Origin: Rhodococcus sp. KRD162
Lineage (GTDB): Bacteria; Actinomycetota; Actinomycetes; Mycobacteriales; Mycobacteriaceae
NCBI RefSeq assembly: GCF_017168335.1
Contig: NZ_JABFAU010000013.1
Coordinates: 414,395 to 478,394, forward strand
Direction of reading: 5' to 3'
Length of the DNA: 64,000 nucleotides
Part shown: one piece after another, positions 55,031 to 64,000 of the stretch
How the letters are laid out: every line of letters starts with the position of its first letter
Position numbering within the stretch: the first letter of the stretch is position 1
Program-made: the position numbers and the translations under genes
The notes under the pieces: model-generated
Told to the model about the DNA's origin: nothing
The model's input: only the letters and a program-made list of their open reading frames with translations
The model's database searches: none

Positions 55031-55894
55031 ATGACGGAACCTCGGAAGCTCGCGGATCGCATCAAGATTTCGGCTCGGGAGAAACTTCAACGAATCATCG
55101 GCGAGGTTCTGGAGCAACAGACGGCACAATTGGCCGAGCAGACCGGCGACCAGCAGGCGAAACTGCTCGACCTCCTCGAGCGTCAACGCCGTGAGATCGA
55201 CGATCTGCACGCGTTCATCCGCGGCCTCGAGATGCGGATGCGTCGCGATATCCCCTACGCGTCCGATGTCGAAGCAGCCGCGCAGAGCGCCGAGTTCGCC
55301 GAAGAGATGATGCCGCAGGCTCCCACCTTCCTGCGCCCCCACGCGACGCTGCGCTTCGCGCTCGGCGAGGTCTCCATCCGCGGCATGGCCCTCGAATTCG
55401 GCGTCGCCAGCGGCACGACGCTCGAGATCATCGCCGACGAACTGACCTCACGCAAGGACATCACCGTCGTCGCCGGATTCGACGTCTTCTCCGGTCTACC
55501 CGAAACGTGGCGGACCGGTTTCCCGAAGGGATTGTTCGAGCAGGACAACATCCCCGAGGTCCCGGGCGCGCAGATCGTCCCCGGCCTGTTCGAGGATTCC
55601 TTGCCGGGCTTTCTGAAGGGCCACCACGAGAAGTTGGCGTTCTTGCACCTGGACGCCGACCTGTACTCCTCGACGGTCACCGTGCTCGATCTGGTGGCCG
55701 ATCGACTCGCAGTGGGCACCGTGATCGTCTTCGACGAATACTTCAACTTTCCCGGCTGGCGCAACCACGAATACCGGGCGTGGACGGAATTCGTCGCACG
55801 CACCGGCACCGAGTTCGACTACCTGGGGTACACCGCCGACAACGAGCAGGTCGTCGTGCGTATCCGGAAGGCACCTACAGTTCGGAAGAAGTAA
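55031..55894 (+). CDS. TylF-like class I SAM methyltransferase with coiled-coil N-terminus
   Basis: A 287-residue protein. The N-terminal 70 residues form a coiled coil (LQRIIGEVLEQQTAQLAEQT, LLDLLERQRREIDDLH). The methyltransferase domain has MALEFGVASGTTLEIIADEL, VAGFDVFSGLPETW, LAFLHLDADLYSSTVTVLD and VIVFDEYFNFPGW, as in macrocin O-methyltransferase (TylF)-like enzymes. Lying between glfT1 and glfT2, it may methylate a sugar of the galactan or its linker; that is inference. ATG 55031 opens MTEPRKLADR. Confidence 0.78.
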   Translation: MTEPRKLADRIKISAREKLQRIIGEVLEQQTAQLAEQTGDQQAKLLDLLERQRREIDDLHAFIRGLEMRMRRDIPYASDVEAAAQSAEFAEEMMPQAPTFLRPHATLRFALGEVSIRGMALEFGVASGTTLEIIADELTSRKDITVVAGFDVFSGLPETWRTGFPKGLFEQDNIPEVPGAQIVPGLFEDSLPGFLKGHHEKLAFLHLDADLYSSTVTVLDLVADRLAVGTVIVFDEYFNFPGWRNHEYRAWTEFVARTGTEFDYLGYTADNEQVVVRIRKAPTVRKK

Positions 55895-57787
55895 TCACTG
55901 CCCGTACAGGCGAGCCCAGTTCTCTCGGCTCGTCAGCGTCGGCGCGGCGGCCCGGTAGGAGGCCGCAACCGCAGGCGTTTCGCTGCGCAGACGCCTGAGC
56001 GCGACCACTCCGCGCTTGAGGAGTTCGGCCGCATGTGCCTTGTTGCGCTTGCGAACTCGAACGCCCTCCTGCGAGCGATCGGTGACGATGGCGTGGGCGA
56101 ACAGCGAGACGTGCCACCAGTGCGCGTCATCGGCCGAGATGGCGACGGGGCCGGGATCGACCGAGCCGCGCCACTGATTGAGCACCCTCTTGGCCAAGAC
56201 CGCGAATTCCATGCTCTTCTTCGGATGCGGGCCTGCAGGAGTGATGAACATATCGGCCGGACGCACTCCGGGGACCTCGTTTGCGTTGTGCCGCTTCGTT
56301 TCTCCGTATGCAGCACGTTCGCGACGAATGGATCCAGCAGCGTCCATGCCGCCGTCGAGCAGATTGTCCGGGCCGGCCAGGAAGTCCTCGATGGCCTTGA
56401 TCAGCGTGTACGCCATGCCGTACTGCATCGACACCAGGTAGCGCAGCAGATCGGTGAACAGCTGCTTGGCCAGTGCCCTACCGTCGAGGTCGATGTGCAA
56501 GGCCGCGGTGATCATGCCGTTGCGGAGGTTGAAGTAGCGGTGCCACTCGTCCCAATCCTTCCACGCGAAATCGGCGTGCCAGACGGCCGCACCCGGCAAC
56601 GTCACCGTGGCGAATCCATTTGCACGAGAACGATATCCGTACTCGATATCGTCCCACTGGAAGAACAGCGGCAGCGGGTAGCCGACCTGCCCGACGATCT
56701 CGGACGGGATGAGGCAGGACCACCAGCCGTTGTACCCCGCATCGACGCGGACGTCCTGCTGACGCTTGCGCTTGAACGCGCTCTTGTCCGACACCGCATT
56801 CTTGACGTGGATTCCGGCCTCGAGCTTCTGCAGGTTCGCCACCTCGGCACCGACATGCACGCGATCGGGATGCAGCAGGTACAGCATCTGCGCACCGATG
56901 ATCGCCGGCTCGACGGTCATGTTGGCGAACGAGTTCATCCGCACGATCGCCTCGGGCTCACACAGGACGTCGTCGTCCATGAATATCACGTTGGCCGGAT
57001 CGCCGCCCTTGCCCTGCACCTCGTACAGGCCACGAGTGAACCCGCCTGCGCCGCCGAGATTGGGCTGAGTGATGTACACGAGCTTGTCGCCGAGCTCGGT
57101 GGCCACGCGCTGGAACTTCTCGCGCGTCTGGACCTGATCGGTGCCCTGATCGACGACGTACACGTTGTCGACGCCCAGTAGCGCGATCGGATCGTCGGCC
57201 ATGGCGGCGACGGTATTGGCGCAGTCGTCGGCGCGGTTGAAGGTGCAGATCACCACCGAGGTGGGTCGCAGCCTCTCCGGCGCGGCGACCGTCCATTCCG
57301 CGTCCTGCACCGACAGCTCACTCGACGTCGTGGTGAACCGGGCGAACAGCGCACCGCCGTCCAGGAACTGCGTGGTGGCCACCGGAACGGCAATGCGAGT
57401 CGAAGCATCGGGCGTATCGACAGTGATACTCGCCATCGTCCGCTCGTGGCCCTTGTAGTCGGTGGCCACCAGATCCACTCGGCCTGCCCCGGCGACGTTC
57501 GCCCGCAGAACCACCTCGGTGACCGTCGTCCACCGCTGCCAGTAACTGGCCGGGAACCGTCCGAAATAGCTGTTCGTGTGCACGACGCTGCGCTTGGCGA
57601 TCCGAATACCGGTACGAGTGCGCTCGGCGTTGCCCTTACCGACCGCGCTGTACATATCGGCGCTGACCAGGGGTGACGGACCGTCGAACAGAAGTCTCTG
57701 CACAGTCAGTTCGGACTCGCCGTCACCGCCGGCAGAAGCCGACACATTCGAAGGCGAGCCGAGACGATCGAGAGCAGTGCCGTCCAT
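55895..57787 (-). CDS. glfT2: Galactofuranosyltransferase GlfT2
   Basis: A 630-residue processive bifunctional enzyme that builds the galactan chain with alternating beta-1,5 and beta-1,6 galactofuranose. The N-terminal jelly-roll domain (about 1-165) precedes a GT-A domain with VVICTFNRADDCANTVAAMA and QPNLGGAGGFTRGLYEV. The metal motif is FMDDDVLCEPEA (Asp271-273). The QWDDIEYGYR region and WHADFAWKDWDEWHRYF carry catalytic acidic and His residues. The length agrees with the about 637-residue mycobacterial enzyme. It converges on the methyltransferase gene without a gap. Confidence 0.95.
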   Translation of the reverse strand: MDGTALDRLGSPSNVSASAGGDGESELTVQRLLFDGPSPLVSADMYSAVGKGNAERTRTGIRIAKRSVVHTNSYFGRFPASYWQRWTTVTEVVLRANVAGAGRVDLVATDYKGHERTMASITVDTPDASTRIAVPVATTQFLDGGALFARFTTTSSELSVQDAEWTVAAPERLRPTSVVICTFNRADDCANTVAAMADDPIALLGVDNVYVVDQGTDQVQTREKFQRVATELGDKLVYITQPNLGGAGGFTRGLYEVQGKGGDPANVIFMDDDVLCEPEAIVRMNSFANMTVEPAIIGAQMLYLLHPDRVHVGAEVANLQKLEAGIHVKNAVSDKSAFKRKRQQDVRVDAGYNGWWSCLIPSEIVGQVGYPLPLFFQWDDIEYGYRSRANGFATVTLPGAAVWHADFAWKDWDEWHRYFNLRNGMITAALHIDLDGRALAKQLFTDLLRYLVSMQYGMAYTLIKAIEDFLAGPDNLLDGGMDAAGSIRRERAAYGETKRHNANEVPGVRPADMFITPAGPHPKKSMEFAVLAKRVLNQWRGSVDPGPVAISADDAHWWHVSLFAHAIVTDRSQEGVRVRKRNKAHAAELLKRGVVALRRLRSETPAVAASYRAAAPTLTSRENWARLYGQ

Positions 57788-57992
57788 ACCGAGAAATACC
57801 CCATCCAGTTCCAGAAGTGACAGTGCGAGTGACGAACAAGTGCGGCCGAAGCGAGAACAAGACCACTGACCATGGTTGCACAGCCCACGACCGATCGGTT
57901 CGACGCGCGCTCTGCGAACCGTCTGCGTTTCGGTTCCACGGCACCTCGAGAGCTACAGTCGGGTGTCGTTGCCCGAACTCACGGAGTTGACC

Positions 57993-60245
57993 TTGCCCCC
58001 CACAGACACGCAGATCACGCGCGCTTCTCGGCCCGACGGCACACGAGAACGGCGTGTATGGGGAGCAGCTGTCGCCGCCGTCGTCGTCCTGGGGTATCTG
58101 CTGATACTCGTAGTCGATCCGCGGTTCTTCTACATCGACGACACCGAGTCCGGGGCTGTCCCCAACTGGCTCCAACTCGGACGCATCCTGCGCGATGGGC
58201 ATTTCCCCTCCCTCGTGCTCGATCAGTGGATGGCCGGCAACTACCCGGTCGAAGGTCAGGGCGGGTTGTGGAACCCGGTCCAGATGGCGATCAACTACAT
58301 CTCGCCGTCGATCGACAACCTGGTGCTGCTCGCCACCGCCGTCAAGCTCGGCTTCTCGATCGTGTTGGGATTGGGCGTCTACCGCGTCGCACTCGCCTAC
58401 GGCGCACGTGCCAACTGGGCTGCTGTGGCAGGCGCGAGCGCACCGTTCGTCGGGTTCACCCTGTTCTTCGAGAACACCTCGTGGGTGACCGCACTGATGG
58501 GAACCGCGTGGATCATGAACGCGTGGGCGAGCTCGGTGTCCTACGCCCGCGGCCGCAGCGGCCCGCTCATCCCGTTCGCATTCCTCTACCTCGCTATCAG
58601 CGTCGGGTACGTCCACGCCGCCGTGATGGCCGCCGTGATGATCGGATCCGTCGCGATCGGCGAACGCCTGTTCCAGCGTCTCTGGCGTCCAGCGCTGAAG
58701 GTCTGTGCGGTGGGCATTGCCGCTGCGGCGTGTGGGGCCCTCACCTTCCTGCCCGGAGTGCTCACGTCCGCAGTCACCTGGCGCAGCGGCGACGAAGGCA
58801 CGTTCAACGACAACTTCCTGACCGCGCCCTGGTCGGAATCGCTCACCGCGAGCATCCCGACGGCTGTGACGAGCATCGAATCCTGGGCGGGTGAGACCAC
58901 CGAATCGCCGGTCACCTACATCGCGTGGTTCCTTGTTCCCGCACTCGCGTTCATCGCGTGGCGACGGGTACCCCCGGCCCTGCGTGAGCTGTCGGCACCA
59001 CTGATCGTCCTGGCGTTCGCGCTGATCTTCACCGCAGGCCCCAGCGACATCGGACCCATCCGCTGGCCGGCTCGCATTCTGCCGTTCGTCGCCATCTGCG
59101 CACTGATCCTCGTGGTCACGTTGATCAGCCGGTACGGCACCGTCGACAAACTGCGCCCCCGGCTACTCGCAGCAGGCTTGCTGACGCTGGTGTTGCTGCT
59201 GCGTGCAAGCTCCTCCGGACCGGAATTCTTCGGCCGCCACGTTCTGGCAGCCCTGGCGATCCTGCTCGTCGGCGCACTCGCATTGCTGCTGGCGCACCGA
59301 TTCTCGACTCGGGCCACGGCAGCACTGCTGCTCGTGACCATCGCTCCGGTCGCGATGTACCAGGTGGCCACTTACCAACCACCGTTCGACAAATGGTGGC
59401 TGCCTGCGTCCCAATCCGAGGCCAGAGCCCAATTCCCCCAGTGGCAGGGCGCAACCCTGCAACTCGGCAGCCGGACACTGACCGAGACAGAGGCGGACGG
59501 ACCCGAGGACCCGCAGCTTCCCTGGCACTCCCAGGTCTACGGCAACTTCGCCAAGGTCATGGGCCTGGACTACGTCAACGCCTACACCCCCGTCGGCTAT
59601 CTCGATTTCGCCAACCTGCTGTGCTTCGAGCACGAAGGGTCGACCTGCAGCGATGCCTTCGAGCGCGTGTTCGAGATCGAGCCCTACACCGGCAGGACCT
59701 ACGCCGATCTGATGCAACTCGACCGCATCGTGCTGCAGAAGAACCAGTACCCGCTCGCGAACTCCCGTCCCGCACCCGCCGGCTGGAAGTGGGTGACCGC
59801 TCCCACGCCCGAGTCCGCGCGCCAGGTCTACGTTCTCGAACGCGTCGACGGGTTGATCCCCGCATCCGCGGGACGCGTCGCCGCGACCGTCGATGCCACA
59901 GCGGTGCCCCGTACGTCCGACGCAGACTCGGAGCACGTCGAGGTCAGCTCACCGAACGGTGGCAGTGTGGTCTTCTCGCGGCTGGCCTGGCCCGGCTACA
60001 CCGCGACACTCAACGGTGAAGAGCTGCAGACGAAGGGCCTGGCCGACATCTTCCTGTACGTCGACCTGCCGCCCGGCACCGAGAATGCCGATCTGCACAT
60101 CACGTTCCGGCCTCCGGGCGAACGAATCGGCCTGGCCGCCATGGCAGGCGGGGTGATCGTGCTGATCGGCCTGGTGGTGCTCGATGTGCGGCGACGCAGA
60201 AGCCCAGCCGCGCCGCAGTTCGATGGTGACGCCGAGAGCAGTTAG
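57993..60245 (+). CDS. Large polytopic membrane protein, GT-C-like (Rv3779-type by context)
   Basis: A 750-residue membrane protein with about twelve helices in the first 500 residues and an extracytoplasmic C-terminal domain followed by a last helix (LAAMAGGVIVLIGLVVLDV). The first loop has VVDPRFFYIDDTESGAVPNW, with an acidic pair where GT-C glycosyltransferases keep catalytic residues. It probably transfers a sugar from a polyprenyl phosphate donor to an envelope glycan. TTG 57993 is chosen because ACGGAG lies 6 bp upstream. The next gene begins 14 bp after it. Confidence 0.72.
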   Translation: MPPTDTQITRASRPDGTRERRVWGAAVAAVVVLGYLLILVVDPRFFYIDDTESGAVPNWLQLGRILRDGHFPSLVLDQWMAGNYPVEGQGGLWNPVQMAINYISPSIDNLVLLATAVKLGFSIVLGLGVYRVALAYGARANWAAVAGASAPFVGFTLFFENTSWVTALMGTAWIMNAWASSVSYARGRSGPLIPFAFLYLAISVGYVHAAVMAAVMIGSVAIGERLFQRLWRPALKVCAVGIAAAACGALTFLPGVLTSAVTWRSGDEGTFNDNFLTAPWSESLTASIPTAVTSIESWAGETTESPVTYIAWFLVPALAFIAWRRVPPALRELSAPLIVLAFALIFTAGPSDIGPIRWPARILPFVAICALILVVTLISRYGTVDKLRPRLLAAGLLTLVLLLRASSSGPEFFGRHVLAALAILLVGALALLLAHRFSTRATAALLLVTIAPVAMYQVATYQPPFDKWWLPASQSEARAQFPQWQGATLQLGSRTLTETEADGPEDPQLPWHSQVYGNFAKVMGLDYVNAYTPVGYLDFANLLCFEHEGSTCSDAFERVFEIEPYTGRTYADLMQLDRIVLQKNQYPLANSRPAPAGWKWVTAPTPESARQVYVLERVDGLIPASAGRVAATVDATAVPRTSDADSEHVEVSSPNGGSVVFSRLAWPGYTATLNGEELQTKGLADIFLYVDLPPGTENADLHITFRPPGERIGLAAMAGGVIVLIGLVVLDVRRRRSPAAPQFDGDAESS

Positions 60246-60259
60246 GCTCAGACCTCGTG

Positions 60260-61291
60260 ATGTCCGACTCTGCTGCTGAACCGCACCGCATCTCCATCGT
60301 GGTGCCGGTCTACCAGGGTGAACGGACGCTCGGCGCACTGATCGACGAGATCATTCCGCTGACTCGGGTGACGCACACTCCCGTCGGGCGTCCGATGGTC
60401 GTCGAAGAGGTTCTGCTCGTGTTCGATCACGGGCCGGACGACTCCGCTGCTGTGATTCGGCAGCTGACAGCGACGCATACCTTCGTTCGCGGCGTGTGGC
60501 TCAGCCGCAACTTCGGACAGCATCCCGCGACGCTCGCAGGCATGGCCTCGAGCGGCGGCGAGTGGATCGTCACGATGGACGAGGACGGTCAACACGATCC
60601 GGCCGCCATCGGTGGCATGCTCGATACCGCTCTCGACCAGCAGTCCACCGTCGTCTACGCCAAGCCGACGAACGTGGCTCCACACGGGATGTGGCGCAAC
60701 GCGGCCTCTCGGGGTGCGAAATGGCTGATCGCCAAGGCGATGGCAGGCGACAACACCGTCGACTATCAGAGCTATCGCCTGGTACTCGGTGAAGTGGGTC
60801 GATCCGTCGCCGCGTACGCCGGTTCCGAGGCCTATCTGGATATCGCGCTCGGGTGGATCGCAGGCGACGTCACAACGAGCCCTGTCGCGTTGCGCGAGGA
60901 GATGGACCGCCGATCGGGTTATCGATTGCGGACGTTGCTCTCGCATTTCTGGCGGATGGTGCTCTCGTCCGGCACCAAGGGACTGCGGATGGTCAGCTTC
61001 ATCGGCATCGCGTTCGCGTTGCTCGGCCTGATTCTGGTCGCCTACGTGCTGGTGTCGTATCTGGCGTTCGACCCCGGTTCCGAGGTGCAGGGCTGGGCGT
61101 CGACGATGGTCATCCTGCTGTTCGGTTTCGGAGCCACCCTGTTCTCACTCGGCGTGGTGGCCGAATACGTGGGAGTCAACGTCAAGACTGCCATGGGCAA
61201 GCCGCCGTATCTGATCGTCACCGATCCCGGAAACGGCCCGCTCGGACGCACCGAGCCCGCAGCGCCTACCGACACCTCGTCATCGCCGTGA
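60260..61291 (+). CDS. GT2 polyprenyl-phosphate glycosyltransferase with two C-terminal helices (DPM1/GtrB-like)
   Basis: A 343-residue enzyme. The GT-A domain has RISIVVPVYQGERTLGALID, WLSRNFGQHPATLAGMASS and the acidic motif VTMDEDGQHDPAAI. Two C-terminal helices (FIGIAFALLGLILVAYVLVS and MVILLFGFGATLFSLGVVA) anchor it, as in GtrB. It probably makes a polyprenyl-phosphate sugar for the GT-C protein encoded before it. The stop overlaps the epimerase start (GTGA). Confidence 0.85.
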   Translation: MSDSAAEPHRISIVVPVYQGERTLGALIDEIIPLTRVTHTPVGRPMVVEEVLLVFDHGPDDSAAVIRQLTATHTFVRGVWLSRNFGQHPATLAGMASSGGEWIVTMDEDGQHDPAAIGGMLDTALDQQSTVVYAKPTNVAPHGMWRNAASRGAKWLIAKAMAGDNTVDYQSYRLVLGEVGRSVAAYAGSEAYLDIALGWIAGDVTTSPVALREEMDRRSGYRLRTLLSHFWRMVLSSGTKGLRMVSFIGIAFALLGLILVAYVLVSYLAFDPGSEVQGWASTMVILLFGFGATLFSLGVVAEYVGVNVKTAMGKPPYLIVTDPGNGPLGRTEPAAPTDTSSSP

Positions 61292-62229
61292 CGAGGGTGC
61301 ACACCTGGATCGTCGGCAGCGGTGGGCTACTCGGCGCGGCGGCGACCCGGGAAGTGCAACGGCGCGGGCATCGCGTGCACACCAGCACAATCCCCTGGTC
61401 GGACAACGCCTTGGCCGAAGAGGCCCTGCTACAGCACTGCACGGCCTTCTTCGACTCCTTCGAGGACGGCGTGTGGAACGTGATCTGGGCCGCAGGCGCA
61501 GGCGTGAACGGAACCAGCGCAGCACAATTCGCGCAGGAGAACGACCTGATTCGCACCGTACTCGCACGCGTCGAGGCCCTCACCCCCGAACGCGCAGACA
61601 ACGGAACTCTCTTCCTCGCGTCCTCGGCCGGCGGCGTTTACGCCGGGGCGCCCGGGGCTCCGCATCACGAAGGAACACAGCCGATGCCGTTGGGCGACTA
61701 CGGCATTGCAAAACTGGAGGCGGAGTCCATCTCCATCGAATTCGGGGAGCGCACCGGGACCAACGTGGTCATCGGCCGCTTCGCCAACCTGTACGGGCCG
61801 GGTCAGAACCTCGCGAAACCCCAAGGCCTCATCTCGCACCTGTGCCGTGGCTACCTCATGGCCTCGCCCGTGTCCATCTACGTGCCGATGGACACGTTGC
61901 GCGACTACCTCTACGTGTCCGACGCGGCCGAGATGGTCGCCGACACCCTTGCCATGGCGGCCACGCAACGACTCTCACCAACGATCAAGATCTTCGCCTC
62001 CGGTGGGGCCGTCACGATCGGTTCCATCCTCGGAGCGTGCCGGACCGTCTTTCGGCGACGGCCGAACGTGGTACTTGCAGCGTCACCGCTCGCGGCCTTG
62101 CAAGGTCGAGATCTTCGGTTGCACTCGACCGTGTGGCCACATATCGATCGCCGAACCCATCGCACGCTCCCCGCCGGCATCGCGTCGACCCTGTTCGCGA
62201 CGCGTCAAGCGCTGGCGGTGGGTCGGTGA
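61288..62229 (+). CDS. NAD-dependent epimerase/dehydratase family protein
   Basis: A 313-residue extended SDR from GTG 61288. The nucleotide-binding motif is TWIVGSGGLLGAAATREV. FLASSAGGVYAGAPG and the catalytic Tyr-Lys in GDYGIAKLEAE are present, then GRFANLYGPGQNL and a substrate-binding RDYLYVSDAAEMV. It should modify a nucleotide sugar used by the neighbouring transferases. It overlaps both neighbours by 4 bp, so the operon is translationally coupled. Confidence 0.85.
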   Translation: MTRVHTWIVGSGGLLGAAATREVQRRGHRVHTSTIPWSDNALAEEALLQHCTAFFDSFEDGVWNVIWAAGAGVNGTSAAQFAQENDLIRTVLARVEALTPERADNGTLFLASSAGGVYAGAPGAPHHEGTQPMPLGDYGIAKLEAESISIEFGERTGTNVVIGRFANLYGPGQNLAKPQGLISHLCRGYLMASPVSIYVPMDTLRDYLYVSDAAEMVADTLAMAATQRLSPTIKIFASGGAVTIGSILGACRTVFRRRPNVVLAASPLAALQGRDLRLHSTVWPHIDRRTHRTLPAGIASTLFATRQALAVGR

Positions 62230-62693
62230 CCGAACCACAGACTCCCGCTCCCCCTGCGGGAATGAGCGGTGCGCCCGGGCCGCTGATGCGCATCATCAAG
62301 AACCAGAAGATCGCATTTCTGCTCGTCGGTGGCGTCAACACCGCCCTGGGGACCGCATGGTTCATCCTGTGGCAGTTGCTGATCGGCGAGCAATTCGGCT
62401 ACCACGCTGCCATCGTGCTCGGCTATCTCTGCAACGTACTGTGCGCGTTCGCGATGTATCGATACCTGGTGTTCCGTGTACGGGGTCACTTCCTGCGTGA
62501 TCTGCTGCGATTCTTCGTGGTCAACTTCGGCGCGTTCCTCGCGAACATCTCCCTGATGACCGTCGCCGTGTCCATCCTCCACTTTCCGCCCATCCCTTCA
62601 CAATTGGTCGTCACAGCAGTGATGGCAGTCGTCAGCTTCTTCGGCTACCGCGACTTCTCGTTCCGCAGAAAGAGCCAGGCCCCCACATCATGA
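62226..62693 (+). CDS. GtrA-family membrane protein
   Basis: A 155-residue protein from GTG 62226 with four helices: IAFLLVGGVNTALGTAWFI, AAIVLGYLCNVLCAFAMYRY, LRFFVVNFGAFLANISLMTV and QLVVTAVMAVVSFFGY, and a closing RDFSFRR. GtrA proteins help lipid-linked sugars cross the membrane; the mycobacterial relative Rv3789 works near the decaprenyl-phosphate arabinose genes. It overlaps the genes on both sides by 4 bp. Confidence 0.88.
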   Translation: MTEPQTPAPPAGMSGAPGPLMRIIKNQKIAFLLVGGVNTALGTAWFILWQLLIGEQFGYHAAIVLGYLCNVLCAFAMYRYLVFRVRGHFLRDLLRFFVVNFGAFLANISLMTVAVSILHFPPIPSQLVVTAVMAVVSFFGYRDFSFRRKSQAPTS

Positions 62694-63526
62694 CGCCCCG
62701 TGTTTCCGTCGTCGTCCCGGCGTACAACAATGCCGAGTATCTGGCCGAGACCATCGATTCGATTCTCGCCCAGACGTTCACGGACTTCGAACTGGTCATC
62801 GCCGATCATTCGTCGACCGACGGAACCCTCGCCGTCGCGCAGAAGTTCGAGGACCCACGAATTCGTCTCCTGACCACTCCGGCCGGAGGCGGGGCGCAGG
62901 CCAACTGGAACCGCGTGACCGGCGAAGCCACGGGAGAGCTGATCAAACTCGTGTGCGGCGACGACACCATCGCGCCCACCGCGCTCGCTACCCAGGTGCA
63001 GGCCTTCGACGACAACCCGACCGCCGTTCTGGTCGCCTCGCAGCGGACGCTGATCGACGCCTACGGAAAGACCGTCATTGCCGCCCGCGGACTCGGCGGA
63101 CTGAAGGGGACGGTCTCGGGCAGAGTCGCCGCCCGAACCGCAGTTCGGGCCGGTGCCAACATCTTCGGCGAACCCGGCGGCGTCATGATGAAACTGTCCG
63201 AGCTGCGCGAGGTCGGCCTGTGGGACAACAGCCATCCCTACCTGATCGATCAGGCCACCTTCATCGCGGTCGCGCTCCGCGGCGACATCGTGGCGATTCC
63301 GCGACCACTGGCGTCGTTCCGCATCAACTCCGGCCAGTGGAGCGTGGAACTGGCGACGCAGCAGGCGCGGCAAGCGGCGGACTTCCACCGCTCACTGCAG
63401 GCCGGCGACCCCACGTTGCTGTCCGACAACGATGTTCGCATCGGCAACGCCAAGGCGCTGATGACCTCGTTCATGCGTCGAGCGGTGTACTTGCTACTGC
63501 GACATCGGATGTCGCGCAATAGCTAG
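62690..63526 (+). CDS. GT2-family glycosyltransferase
   Basis: A 278-residue GT-A enzyme. VSVVVPAYNNAEYLAETID, FELVIADHSSTDGTLAV and the metal-binding LVCGDDTIAPTAL are typical. No membrane helix is seen. The acceptor is unknown. It ends the four-gene coupled operon that starts at 60260, and converges on rfbB. Confidence 0.88.
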   Translation: MTPRVSVVVPAYNNAEYLAETIDSILAQTFTDFELVIADHSSTDGTLAVAQKFEDPRIRLLTTPAGGGAQANWNRVTGEATGELIKLVCGDDTIAPTALATQVQAFDDNPTAVLVASQRTLIDAYGKTVIAARGLGGLKGTVSGRVAARTAVRAGANIFGEPGGVMMKLSELREVGLWDNSHPYLIDQATFIAVALRGDIVAIPRPLASFRINSGQWSVELATQQARQAADFHRSLQAGDPTLLSDNDVRIGNAKALMTSFMRRAVYLLLRHRMSRNS

Positions 63527-63542
63527 CGTCGCGGTTCTTGTT

Positions 63543-64000
<458 letters not shown>

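Noticed and set aside
57723..58616. 297-codon minus-strand frame at the glfT2/GT-C divergent region
   Set aside because: Overlaps glfT2 start and the GT-C coding region in a non-conserved frame.

Overview
The window comes from a high-GC, mycolic-acid-bearing actinobacterium, most likely Rhodococcus or a close relative. The evidence is the set of genes for arabinogalactan galactan assembly (Wzm/Wzt-type exporter, GlfT1, GlfT2), an antigen-85-like secreted esterase, an Mce protein, the proteasome activator Bpa, Excalibur and DUF3072/DUF5313 proteins, and GC-rich wobble positions. From memory of gene order, the right half (hisC2-type aminotransferase, tRNAs, quinone oxidoreductase, Bpa, galactan genes, GtrA protein) resembles the M. 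tuberculosis Rv3772-Rv3789 stretch; no search was run.

Layout. 1-1.5 kb: 3' part of ctaD is cut off by the window edge. 1.6-6.5 kb: a sulfide/persulfide detoxification block, with TauE exporter, rhodanese, GntR regulator and MBL-rhodanese fusion facing a type II sulfide:quinone reductase. 7-11 kb: a CsoR/CstR-type repressor with three TACCCC/GGGGTA operators, an MMPL transporter and a divergent DUF2892/DUF5313/methyltransferase operon. 11-15.4 kb: an orphan Mce protein, then an RsbQ/RsbP-like stress module with a STAS protein. 15.5-21 kb: a Rieske oxygenase with GntR, IclR and FolD, joined to a decapitated amidase by a perfect 29-bp fold-back palindrome. 21.7-24.5 kb: gene-poor, with an IS21 istB remnant spliced into a truncated membrane esterase gene. 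24.7-33 kb: a two-component system whose kinase and regulator are 3.7 kb apart and flank genes carrying the same TTCAG direct-repeat operator, including a secreted repeat protein, PAP2 phosphatase and DedA protein. 34 kb: tRNA-Arg and tRNA-Ser. 34-41 kb: hisC2-type aminotransferase, esterase, pseudouridine synthase, FNT channel.

41-47.4 kb is an accessory stretch ending beside a second tRNA-Ser. It holds small membrane proteins, a MarR regulator, a frameshifted HNH lipoprotein pseudogene, a possible bacteriocin-like peptide with a membrane partner, and a lower-GC NucA/NucB nuclease gene interrupted by one in-frame TAG and followed by a possible immunity gene.

47.6-64 kb returns to core genes: MarR/aldo-keto reductase pair, quinone oxidoreductase, cysteine desulfurase-like protein lacking the expected PLP lysine, Bpa, then wzm-wzt-glfT1-methyltransferase facing glfT2, and a translationally coupled glycosyltransferase/epimerase/GtrA operon running into rfbB at the right edge.

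Unusual features cluster as broken genes (frameshift, nonsense, tandem duplication, fold-back, IS fusion) and as operator families that tie neighbouring genes together.
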